Part shown: positions 15,729 to 23,200 of the stretch, piece by piece
How positions within the stretch are numbered: the stretch's first letter is position 1
Layout of the letters: every line of letters begins with the position of its first letter
From: UMGS172 sp045636945
GTDB lineage: Bacteria > Bacillota > Clostridia > Oscillospirales > Acutalibacteraceae
Reading direction: 5' to 3'
DNA length: 53,273 nt
NCBI GenBank assembly: GCA_045636945.1
Contig: JAZTYO010000008.1
Location: 1 to 53,273 of the forward strand
The notes under the pieces: model-generated
What the model was told of the DNA's origin: nothing
The model's database searches: none
Seen by the model: the letters and a program-made list of their open reading frames with translations, nothing else
Program-made: the position numbers and the translations under genes

Positions 15729-16564
15729 TGGGACTTTTTCAGAAAAATTACGACAAGCCGGGTAAGGGCGTATCTAAAAACGAACCCAAAAAGCGTGGAT
15801 TTTTCCGTTTTTTTGAATTGTATTTCCGCAATTTCTGGAAGTTGATTTCGGCTCAATTCTGGTACATTTTACTGTGCTTGCCGATTTTAACCAACGGATT
15901 GGGTCAGGTTGGTATGGCTTACGTCTGCCGTATGGCCGCAAGAGATAAGCATACCTTTGTAACCTCCGATTTCTTTGATGCTATCAAAAAAAATTGGAAA
16001 AAGGCATTGCCCTTAGGTATACTCAATACCATAATTTTCTTGGTTTTGCTTGCTGATATCTACGTTCTTTTCATTTTTATCTCTCAGGATATTATGAACA
16101 AGACCTGGGCTGCCGTTGTGTTTGCGGTAAGTATGTTCTTCTATACTGCATTCAGCTTTGCCAAGTTCTATCAGTACACTTTGATGATAACCTTCGATTT
16201 TAAGTTCAAGACCATTATCAAGAATTCGTGGCTGTTTGCAACTTTGGGTATCAAGCACAACATCATCATCGGTGTTGTATTGACTCTTTTGTACTTTGCA
16301 GGCTTCTGGGCCATCGCAATTAACCCCAACGTCGGTATTCCTATCGTTATGATTGTCGGAGTATTTGTGTTCCCGTCATTCCGTTCCTTCCTCATTCAGT
16401 TCAACGTGTTCCCCGAGGTCAAGAGATATATTATCGACCCCTATTATGAGGAGCATCCCGATGAGGATATCGAGAAGCGCCGTGAACTCGGACTTCTTGA
16501 CGATGACGACGAGGAGGCTGTGTTTAGTGATGAGCCTCAAGGCCCTTCGTTGAAGAAAAGATAA
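15728..16564 (+). CDS. DUF624 (YesL-like) membrane protein
   Basis: A 278-residue protein with a YesL/DUF624 pattern: FFELYFRNFWKLISAQFWYILLCLPILT near residue 30-60, then G..GMAYVCRMAARDKHTFVTSDFF...NWKKALPLG, and five to six membrane segments. The C-terminal 45 residues are cytoplasmic and acidic (EEHPDEDIEKRRELG, DDDDEEAVF). DUF624 genes often sit with carbohydrate uptake genes, but here the only partner is the unknown membrane protein with which it overlaps by one base. Ends three bases before the convergent LysM-GH18 gene. Confidence 0.75.
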   Translation: MGLFQKNYDKPGKGVSKNEPKKRGFFRFFELYFRNFWKLISAQFWYILLCLPILTNGLGQVGMAYVCRMAARDKHTFVTSDFFDAIKKNWKKALPLGILNTIIFLVLLADIYVLFIFISQDIMNKTWAAVVFAVSMFFYTAFSFAKFYQYTLMITFDFKFKTIIKNSWLFATLGIKHNIIIGVVLTLLYFAGFWAIAINPNVGIPIVMIVGVFVFPSFRSFLIQFNVFPEVKRYIIDPYYEEHPDEDIEKRRELGLLDDDDEEAVFSDEPQGPSLKKR

Positions 16565-16567
16565 GAG

Positions 16568-17842
16568 TTACAAAACCTTTTCTATATTAAACATATCATC
16601 TAATACGCGCCAATTCTGCAGATAAAGCTGATTGACCGTCCAATAACTTGCACCGCCCAAAGAGAAGTCGTTTATGAGTTGTAATCTTGCGGCGGTGCTT
16701 CGTGCATTTTCGAACCATACAATGTGGTCAACACCGTTTTGGGTGTACTCGAAAAACGGTGCTTTTGACCGTTCGCTGAACTGAATTTCAGCACCGACCT
16801 CATACGCCCTGTTTAGTGCCGTGTTTACGGAAAGTATCTCGGCAGGTTGACCGTCGCGGTAGGGGAGAGTCCAATCGTAACCGTAGTTTGGCATACCCAT
16901 AAGTATCTTTTGAGGAGGCATTTCGGTTACGGCATAGGAGAGTACACGTCGCACCTCGTTGTAGGGTGCTACCGCCATGGGAGGACCGTAGAGATAACCC
17001 CATTCATAGGTCATAATTATGACATTGTCGACCGTTTTACCGTGGAAGGCATAGTCGTGCGCCTCATAAAGTGTGCCTTTCTGTGTGGCTGAAATTTTTG
17101 GCGCAATGGCGGTCGAAAGGCGTAGCCCGTTTATGTCGGTTTGCTCTTTCAAAAGAGATAAAAACTCGTTGTAAGCCTCGCGGTCGTCGGGGTATAGGTA
17201 CTCAAAGTCAACGTCGATGCCAAGATACCCTTTTTGCAACGCTTTGTTTATCACGTTGTTGATAAGCGTCTGTCGGGTGGCGTTATTGTTGAGTACGCTT
17301 TGAGTGATTTCACTTCTGAAGCCACTGCCCTCTTCGGTGTTGGTTATGACCATTATGGGTGCGACCCCGCCTTGCTTGGCAATGCGTATCAGTTCGTCAT
17401 CGTTGATGCTGTTTAAGAAGCCGTCGGCTGAAACGCTGTAACTGAAAATAGCAAGATAGGTCAAAAACGGCAACGTTTGTCTTAAAACCTCGCGGTTGAT
17501 GCTCGGATAAGCGTACCCGTTGACCGAGATAGTCCTTCTTTGGGCATTCTCGGGGATATTGACGCTCTGATTCGGGTATATCGTGTAGGGCGGTTGCAGA
17601 TTCGGGTTGGCTCGCAACAACTCATTAAGGCTTAGCCCAAAGCTTGAAGCAATACTGTAAAGCGAATCACCGCTTTGTACCGTGTATGTACTGCCCTCAA
17701 TGGGAATCAGCACATCCTGACCGACAACAAGACGGTTAGGGTCGGAAAATCCGTTGTACCGTTCGAGTTGTGCAACGGTCACACCAAATTGACGTCCGAT
17801 ACTGTAAAGTGTATCACCTGATTTAACTACGTAAATTACCAT
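16568..17842 (-). CDS. LysM-GH18 glycoside hydrolase of the spore cortex-lytic type
   Basis: A 424-residue protein with two N-terminal LysM repeats (residues 3-48, YVVKSGDTLYSIGRQFGV; and 53-97, YTVQSGDSLYSIASSFGL) and a GH18 catalytic domain from about 105. The catalytic motif is GIDVDFEYL with Glu214 as proton donor. No signal peptide is present, as in YaaH/SleL, which are put into the spore coat and hydrolyse cortex peptidoglycan as N-acetylglucosaminidases. The ATG at 17842 was chosen over a GTG at 17851 because AGGAG lies 8 bases before it. Single-gene unit, divergent from rsmG. It implies a sporulating host. Confidence 0.85.
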   Translation of the reverse strand: MVIYVVKSGDTLYSIGRQFGVTVAQLERYNGFSDPNRLVVGQDVLIPIEGSTYTVQSGDSLYSIASSFGLSLNELLRANPNLQPPYTIYPNQSVNIPENAQRRTISVNGYAYPSINREVLRQTLPFLTYLAIFSYSVSADGFLNSINDDELIRIAKQGGVAPIMVITNTEEGSGFRSEITQSVLNNNATRQTLINNVINKALQKGYLGIDVDFEYLYPDDREAYNEFLSLLKEQTDINGLRLSTAIAPKISATQKGTLYEAHDYAFHGKTVDNVIIMTYEWGYLYGPPMAVAPYNEVRRVLSYAVTEMPPQKILMGMPNYGYDWTLPYRDGQPAEILSVNTALNRAYEVGAEIQFSERSKAPFFEYTQNGVDHIVWFENARSTAARLQLINDFSLGGASYWTVNQLYLQNWRVLDDMFNIEKVL

Positions 17843-17904
17843 TCCTATCACTCCTTCTAAATATGTTTATGCAGAGGATGACGGAATGTTGACGGAGGAT
17901 ATAT

Positions 17905-18609
17905 ATGAACCTTCCTTTTGAAAAAATTATTGAAAATTGCAAGGACTTTTGTCCACTCTCAAAAACGGCATTGAACCGACTTTCAAAATATGCCGATTTG
18001 TTGGTTGAGTGGAATGAGAAGATAAACCTTACTGCTATACTTGACCCCGAGGGTATTGCGGTCAAGCATTTTCTTGACAGTCTGATGATATTCAAATACG
18101 TTGATATACCGGAAGGTGCTTCGGTTATCGATATCGGCACAGGTGCAGGTTTCCCCGGTGTCGTTATGAAGATTGCCCGTCCCGATATTAAGCTCACCTT
18201 GATGGATTCATTGCAGAAACGTATTACCTTTTTGGATACCTTGTGCTCCGAATTGGGATTGGACGTTACAACAATCCATTCCCGTGCCGAGGAAATTAAC
18301 CCTAAGCAACGTGAGGGTTATGATTTCGCGGTAGCACGTGCAGTTGCTAATATGCGTGTATTGTCGGAATACTGCATACCTTACGTCAAGGTCGGTGGCA
18401 GTTTCATCGCAATGAAAGGCTCAACCGCTGCCGAGGAGGTCAAGGAAGCGGGCAAGGCTATCACCACCTTAGGCGGTGAAATTGAGACCGAAAACCTCTT
18501 TGAACTGCTTTCCTTTGGAGGTCGCGGTATAATTAATGTCAAAAAGATATCGCAAACCTCGACAAAGTACCCCAGAAATTCGGGGAAAATCTCAAAACAA
18601 CCCTTATAA
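17905..18609 (+). CDS. rsmG: 16S rRNA (guanine527-N7)-methyltransferase
   Basis: A 234-residue RsmG/GidB. N-terminal LSKYADLLVEWNEKINLTAI and KHFLDSL are family signatures. The SAM-binding loop is VIDIGTGAGFPGVVMKI, followed by LMDSLQKRITFLD, and AVARAVANMRVL is the later conserved block. It methylates G527 of 16S rRNA; loss gives low-level streptomycin resistance in other bacteria. The gene usually follows mnmEG near oriC, but here mnmEG lies about 10 kb downstream. GGAGG-type site before the ATG. Confidence 0.95.
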   Translation: MNLPFEKIIENCKDFCPLSKTALNRLSKYADLLVEWNEKINLTAILDPEGIAVKHFLDSLMIFKYVDIPEGASVIDIGTGAGFPGVVMKIARPDIKLTLMDSLQKRITFLDTLCSELGLDVTTIHSRAEEINPKQREGYDFAVARAVANMRVLSEYCIPYVKVGGSFIAMKGSTAAEEVKEAGKAITTLGGEIETENLFELLSFGGRGIINVKKISQTSTKYPRNSGKISKQPL

Positions 18610-18617
18610 ATTGACGA

Positions 18618-18644
18618 AACGGACAGATTCCTGTCCGTTTTTTT
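18618..18644 (+). terminator. Terminator between rsmG and the ParB/Noc gene
   Basis: AACGGACAG (18618-18626) pairs perfectly with CTGTCCGTT (18631-18639), and a T run follows. It separates two genes that in many Firmicutes are co-transcribed. Confidence 0.9.
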
Positions 18645-18711
18645 GTTATTGTTTTTCTTGAATTTATTGGTAATATATGGTAACTTAAACTTGCGGCAAG
18701 GAGGTACGGAC

Positions 18712-19548
18712 ATGCTGTTAGACCGAAAAAGACACGACCGAAAATTGATAAGCCTTTCACCCGACAAAATCGTTCCGTCACCGTTTCAACCACGGCGCGA
18801 GTTTGACTATTATGAGCTGCTTGAACTGTCGTCAAGCATACAAAGAAACGGCCTTATCCAGCCTATGACGGTACGCAAGGTTGGTGACCGATATGAGCTT
18901 ATCTCGGGAGAGAGAAGACTCAGGGCATCGGTTATGGCAGGCTTGAAAACTGTACCTTGTGTTGTGGTCAAGGCAGGTGACCGAGAATGCTCGCTGATGT
19001 GCCTTATCGAAAACATACAACGTACCGACCTGAATTTTTTTGAAGAAGCCGAGGGCATTAGAAAACTAATGGACGAGTTTTCACTGTCACAGGCCGAAAC
19101 TGCTGAAAAATTGGCGATGGCACAATCGACCTTATCGAATAAATTGAGATTGCTCAAGTTGAATTGTGACCAACGCAACCGCATAACAGCAGGCAAGCTT
19201 TCGGAACGCCACGCGAGGGCAATCATTCGACTGCCCGAGGAAAACAGAGATGAGGTAATAAACCGATGCCTTGCGCAGCAACTTTCGGTCAATGATACCG
19301 AGGAGTTGGTCAATGAGATGCTTGTACCACCCGAACTTTCTAAAAGATCGTCGTTTAAAGGTGTGGTCGGTGACTTGAGGATATTCACCAACAGTATCAC
19401 GAAAATGATAGGCACAATGCGAAAATCGGGTGTTGATGCCACGTCGAGGAAAAATGAAACCGAAGAATTTATTGAGTATACCATAACAATTCCCAAACAC
19501 CCCAAGCGCGAAAATGCACAAATCACGCTTTTTGATATGACGGTGTAA
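18712..19548 (+). CDS. ParB/Noc-family chromosome partition or nucleoid occlusion protein
   Basis: A 278-residue ParB-like protein. Residues about 15-100 are the ParB N-terminal CTPase domain (SPFQPRREFD, SSIQRNGLIQPMTVR, ISGERRLRAS, LIENIQRTDLNFFEEA), then a helix-turn-helix (LSQAETAEKLAMAQSTLSNKLRLLKL) that would bind parS-like sites, and a C-terminal region. ATG at 18712 is fixed by AAGGAGG. The position next to rsmG points to Noc, but no soj/parA partner is in the window. Whether it is Noc or Spo0J cannot be settled from the sequence alone. Confidence 0.85.
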   Translation: MLLDRKRHDRKLISLSPDKIVPSPFQPRREFDYYELLELSSSIQRNGLIQPMTVRKVGDRYELISGERRLRASVMAGLKTVPCVVVKAGDRECSLMCLIENIQRTDLNFFEEAEGIRKLMDEFSLSQAETAEKLAMAQSTLSNKLRLLKLNCDQRNRITAGKLSERHARAIIRLPEENRDEVINRCLAQQLSVNDTEELVNEMLVPPELSKRSSFKGVVGDLRIFTNSITKMIGTMRKSGVDATSRKNETEEFIEYTITIPKHPKRENAQITLFDMTV

Positions 19549-19693
19549 TCGGTTTACCGTCACTTAAAATCACCCACCCATATTCATCCCCATACAACGG
19601 ATTGCCGTCGTGCAGATGTTTCTGTACGGCGGCAATTCGTTTATCCGAAATATATGTAAAAAAATCGATAAAACCGACAGTTTTATGTTGCAA
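19523..19693 (-). CDS. Possible small ORF or gene fragment, convergent with ParB gene
   Basis: A minus-strand frame of 56 codons starting at a TTG (19693) reads an ordinary-looking protein (for example RIAAVQKHLHDGNPLYGDEYG and WVILSDGKPITP) and overlaps the 3' end of the ParB gene by 26 bases. The ribosome binding site is poor (AGAG, 12 bases away) and there is no ATG, so it may be a remnant. A possible promoter on the minus strand (TTGTTG, 16 bases, TATGAC) lies near 19736-19709. Not recognised as a family. Confidence 0.3.
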   Translation of the reverse strand: MQHKTVGFIDFFTYISDKRIAAVQKHLHDGNPLYGDEYGWVILSDGKPITPSYQKA

Positions 19694-19746
19694 AATATTT
19701 TTCTCTGTGTCATAATGAAAAAAGCAAGGTCAACAATGATTTTGCG

Positions 19747-19781
19747 TTATAATTTTTCTGACGTTTGGCAGTTTTAACTGC
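19747..19781 (+). promoter_or_regulatory. Promoter -10 element and leader hairpin of the GH16 pair
   Basis: TATAAT at 19747-19752 is a consensus -10 with only a weak -35 17 bases upstream, suggesting activator dependence. The transcript would begin a few bases before the palindrome GGCAGTT-TT-AACTGCC (19766-19781), which lies close to +1 and could be an operator or a 5' stabilising hairpin. The rest of 19549-19801 shows only the small minus-strand ORF. Confidence 0.45.
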
Positions 19782-19801
19782 CGCGAAAGGAGAGAGTAAA
19801 A

Positions 19802-20620
19802 ATGGGATTGTACGAAAAGAACTATGAGCTCGTTTTTGAGGAAGACTTCTCGGGTGGGCTCGACCAGAACAAGTGGGTGGCCTTGGACGAAACCGTTAAG
19901 GCTCACTCGGCCAAGAAGGACAATGACTTTGTCCCCAGCCATGTTATCACTCAGGGTGCATCCAAGCACGAAGGCTCCAATATGCACTATGACCCCAAGA
20001 ACGTCACAGTTAAAGACGGTGCTCTTGTAATCACCGCAGGACGTGACGGTGACGGTTTTGAGGGTGGTAAGGCTGTTTGCAACGGTCTCGTTTTCGCACA
20101 CGGCTACGTTGAGGTTGAGGCAGAATTGCCCGATTTCCAGAAGGGTGTTTGGCCTGTATTCTCGCTCGTTTCAACCGAGGGTACCGTTTACAAGGGCGAT
20201 TTCGACGTTATCGCAGTTCACGGTGACAAGGGTAAGAATGCAACCAATATGTACATCAGTTGGATGGATGAAATATATGAAACTCCCCATAAGATAAACT
20301 GTCTTTACGGCAGACCCGGACGCTTCTATCCCGAAGCAGGGGATGAAAAGCTTGCTCCTGGTGTTCACAAGTTCGGTATCGAGATAACAAGCGATTTCGT
20401 AACCTTCTATGTCGACGGTAATGAAGTCAGTCGCCGTGACGTAACCCCCAGCACCTATCAGGTTCTTGGCAGAAAGAACTTCTTGAAGTTTACTGCAGGT
20501 TTGTCTATCGGCTTGCCCAATATCGATGCACCCGAAGAGGATGCCAAATTCCCCACCGAGTTCAAGATAAACAACATCAAGCTTTATCAGAACGAGGGAG
20601 ACTTTTTGGTAAGAAGATAA
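19802..20620 (+). CDS. GH16-fold protein lacking the catalytic glutamates
   Basis: A 272-residue jelly-roll protein of glycoside hydrolase family 16 (laminarinase/beta-glucanase type). YELVFEEDFSG at the N-terminus, HGYVEVEAELPDFQKGVWPVF at about 100-120 and the C-terminal INNIKLYQNEG are family features. The catalytic motif should read E-x-D-x-x-E, but residues 133-138 read DFDVIA: the nucleophile is Asp and the acid/base is Ala. By family knowledge this should abolish normal hydrolysis. No signal peptide. It is the tandem paralogue of the next gene, which has the intact motif, 13 bases away. It may be a sugar-binding pseudoenzyme or a partner of the active enzyme. Confidence 0.8.
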   Translation: MGLYEKNYELVFEEDFSGGLDQNKWVALDETVKAHSAKKDNDFVPSHVITQGASKHEGSNMHYDPKNVTVKDGALVITAGRDGDGFEGGKAVCNGLVFAHGYVEVEAELPDFQKGVWPVFSLVSTEGTVYKGDFDVIAVHGDKGKNATNMYISWMDEIYETPHKINCLYGRPGRFYPEAGDEKLAPGVHKFGIEITSDFVTFYVDGNEVSRRDVTPSTYQVLGRKNFLKFTAGLSIGLPNIDAPEEDAKFPTEFKINNIKLYQNEGDFLVRR

Positions 20621-20633
20621 GGAGGCGGCCAAT

Positions 20634-21455
20634 ATGAATGCTAAGACTTTTGGAAAGAATTATAAGCTCGTTTGGGAAGATCATTTTGACGGTCCGAAGA
20701 TAGATGAAGGCTATTGGAATATTTTCCATTACAACGTACCCGGTCATGATGAAAGACCTGCTTGGAGAAAGCGTGAAAACTGCCGCGTCGAGGACAGTAT
20801 GCTTATCATCAAGGGCACTATTGAGGAAAATAAGGACTATGCAAGCGGTATGCTTCGCAGTACCGACCACATCGCTTATAAGTATGGTTATGCCGAAATC
20901 CGTGCAAAAATGCCCAAGGGTGGCCCCGGTATATGGCCCGGTTTCTGGATGTGCCGTCAGGCCCGTGAGGGTTGTCCTGCCGCAGGTCCCGAGATAGACG
21001 TTCTCGAGATGTTCGGTGACGACTCTTATCTTGCCTTCAACCTCCACAGCTGGTGGAAGGACGGTCATATCAACTATCTCGACGGACAGGGCTATCCTAA
21101 AAAGGCTACGTTGCCCAATGGTGCCAAGTTCTCCGAGGATTTCCATACAATAGGCTATGAGTGGACTCCCGAGTTGGTTTCCTTCTTTATTGATGGTGAG
21201 CCTTGCTGCACCGTCCGTATTGATAACCCCGTTATGGAGGTTTTCCACGAGCCGATTTACTTTATTCTTTCAATGGCTTTCGGATTGAAACACGTTTCAA
21301 AGCCTGACGATAACCGTACAGAGCCCATTGAATATATGATTGACTACATCCGTCTGTATCAGAACGAGGACGGGAAAATGTACCACAGAGACCCCGATAA
21401 CGGTCCTTTCTATGAGATTACCGACCCGTATCAGTTCTCTGAGTTCAAGAAATAA
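20634..21455 (+). CDS. GH16 family glycoside hydrolase, intact active site
   Basis: A 273-residue GH16 protein. The catalytic motif EIDVLE is at residues 120-125 (Glu120 nucleophile, Asp122, Glu125 acid/base), preceded by GPGIWPGFWM. This fits retaining endo-beta-1,3- or beta-1,3-1,4-glucanases; the exact specificity is not readable. There is no signal peptide, so it would act on intracellular or imported oligosaccharide, which is unusual for GH16. AAGGAGGCGGCCAAT gives a strong start. Codon use is biased like that of highly expressed genes, as for its neighbour. Forms a two-gene unit with the catalytically altered paralogue. Confidence 0.85.
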   Translation: MNAKTFGKNYKLVWEDHFDGPKIDEGYWNIFHYNVPGHDERPAWRKRENCRVEDSMLIIKGTIEENKDYASGMLRSTDHIAYKYGYAEIRAKMPKGGPGIWPGFWMCRQAREGCPAAGPEIDVLEMFGDDSYLAFNLHSWWKDGHINYLDGQGYPKKATLPNGAKFSEDFHTIGYEWTPELVSFFIDGEPCCTVRIDNPVMEVFHEPIYFILSMAFGLKHVSKPDDNRTEPIEYMIDYIRLYQNEDGKMYHRDPDNGPFYEITDPYQFSEFKK

Positions 21456-21489
21456 TTACAATTACTAAAAACGAAAGGAGAAGCGGCTT

Positions 21490-22758
21490 ATGAATTCGCC
21501 TCTTGCAGACAGAATAAGACCCCAGAATCTTACAGAGGTTGTGGGACAGAAGCACTTGCTAGGTGCAGGTAAGCCGCTTCGCCGTATTATCGAATCGGGT
21601 ACTATTCCTAACCTTATTTTCTACGGCCCTTCGGGTGTAGGAAAGACCACCGTGGCAAGCATTATTGCCAAGCAAAGCAATAAAAGACTTTATAAACTCA
21701 ATGCCACAACCGCCTCAACGGCCGATATCCGCGAAATGCTCTCATCGGCCGAAATGTTGGGTGGTGACAACGGCATTTTACTGTATCTCGATGAGATTCA
21801 GTATTTCAATAAAAAGCAACAACAGACCCTGCTTGAAAGTATTGAAAATGGCAACATCACGCTGATTGCATCAACCACCGAAAATCCATATTTTTACGTA
21901 TACAATGCTATTTTGAGCCGTTCTACCGTGTTCGAATTCAAACAGCTTGAGTGGACCGATGTCCGTCCTGCTGTGCACCGTGCCGCCGAAATTATGTCGG
22001 CCGAGCAGGGTGTGGAGATTGAATTTGAAAACGACAATGCGATTGACATAATCTGTAAAGGCTGTGGCGGTGACGTCAGAAAAGCACTCAATTCCGTCGA
22101 GCTTTGCGTTTTGTCGAGTGAACGTAAAGACGGTAAGCTTATCGTTTTGGAAGAAACGGCCAGGGAACTTACTCAAAAAAGTGCAATGCGTTACGACCGC
22201 GAGGGTGACGACCATTACGATATCGTTTCGGCCTATCAGAAGTCGATGAGAGGTTCTGACCCCGATGCAGCGGTGCATTATCTTGCACGACTCTTAGAGT
22301 CGGGTGATCTGCCTTCGGCCTGCCGAAGACTGCTTGTATGTGCCAATGAGGACGTAGGTCTTGCCAATCCACAGATAATCCCCATTGTTAAGGCGGCAGT
22401 TGATACCGCTTTGGCGGTTGGTCTGCCCGAGGCTCGGATTCCTTTAGCAAATGCGGTTGTACTTGTGGCCATAAGTCCCAAGTCAAACTCGGTTTATAAC
22501 GCAATAAATGCGGCAATGGCCGATGTGCAAAAAGGCAACACGGGACCTGTGCCAAGGCAACTTCAAAACAAGCATTTTGACGGCGAGGATGCCGAGGTTA
22601 AGGGTCAGCATTATTTATATCCACACGATTACCCTAACCATTTTGTGAAGCAACAATATCTGCCGGATGCGATCAAAAATAATATTTATTACGAATTCGG
22701 TAATAATAAAACGGAACTCGCATATAAAGAGTATTGGAAGAAAATCAAAGAAAAATAG
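21490..22758 (+). CDS. rarA: Replication-associated recombination protein A
   Basis: A 422-residue AAA+ ATPase of the RarA/MgsA/WRNIP1 family that acts at stalled replication forks. The N-terminus PLADRIRPQNLTEVVGQKHLLG, Walker A FYGPSGVGKTT, Walker B LYLDEIQYFNKKQQQ and sensor ASTTENP are all present, followed by the tetramerisation domain with VCANEDVGLANP and the end motif QHYLYPHDYPNHFVKQQYLP. Full length. AAAGGAGAAGCGGCTT precedes the ATG. Followed closely by two PH-domain membrane proteins. Confidence 0.95.
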   Translation: MNSPLADRIRPQNLTEVVGQKHLLGAGKPLRRIIESGTIPNLIFYGPSGVGKTTVASIIAKQSNKRLYKLNATTASTADIREMLSSAEMLGGDNGILLYLDEIQYFNKKQQQTLLESIENGNITLIASTTENPYFYVYNAILSRSTVFEFKQLEWTDVRPAVHRAAEIMSAEQGVEIEFENDNAIDIICKGCGGDVRKALNSVELCVLSSERKDGKLIVLEETARELTQKSAMRYDREGDDHYDIVSAYQKSMRGSDPDAAVHYLARLLESGDLPSACRRLLVCANEDVGLANPQIIPIVKAAVDTALAVGLPEARIPLANAVVLVAISPKSNSVYNAINAAMADVQKGNTGPVPRQLQNKHFDGEDAEVKGQHYLYPHDYPNHFVKQQYLPDAIKNNIYYEFGNNKTELAYKEYWKKIKEK

Positions 22759-22771
22759 TTCCGGTGATCGA

Positions 22772-23200
22772 ATGATATTTGAGCTTGACAAAAAGGTTCT
22801 TATATATTGGAGATTTACGGCGGCAGTTATATTTGCCGCCGTTTTTTCGGCTTTGTGGATACTGCCACACATTGCGGTCACATTGAAAATGCTCATATCT
22901 GTTGTGCTGTCGGGTGCATTTGCGATGTGGTGGTCGGTTTTCTTACCACTTAGGTTTAAGGCAGAAAGCATCACGGTCGAAAACGGCAGAATATACTGCC
23001 GACGGGGAGTTGTCATAAAAAGAGAGTACGTTTACCCAAATGCAAGACTTGTCTATATTCAGACCGTTCGGTTGCCGCTAGCATCGTGCTTTGGACTGTA
23101 TGTTTTGGTGTTAAAGGGTGTGGGTCACAGCTTTGTTTTGCCTGCCGTAACCCTGCAACAAAAATACACCTTTTTAAAGGCGGTGGGTAACTTTGAATAA
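22772..23200 (+). CDS. Small bacterial-PH (DUF304/YdbS-like) membrane protein
   Basis: A 142-residue protein with two adjacent membrane segments near the N-terminus (FTAAVIFAAVFSALWILP and LISVVLSGAFAMWWSVF) and a bacterial PH domain (ITVENGRIYCRRGVVIKREYVYPNARLVYIQTVRLP, then VLKGVGHSFVLPAV). This is the YdbS layout. The start at 22772 follows GGTGATCGA, only 13 bases after rarA; the longer frame would run inside rarA. It overlaps the next gene, a YdbT-like protein, by 8 bases. YdbS/YdbT pairs in Bacillus have been tied to resistance to certain antimicrobial peptides; that role is only inferred here. Confidence 0.7.
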   Translation: MIFELDKKVLIYWRFTAAVIFAAVFSALWILPHIAVTLKMLISVVLSGAFAMWWSVFLPLRFKAESITVENGRIYCRRGVVIKREYVYPNARLVYIQTVRLPLASCFGLYVLVLKGVGHSFVLPAVTLQQKYTFLKAVGNFE

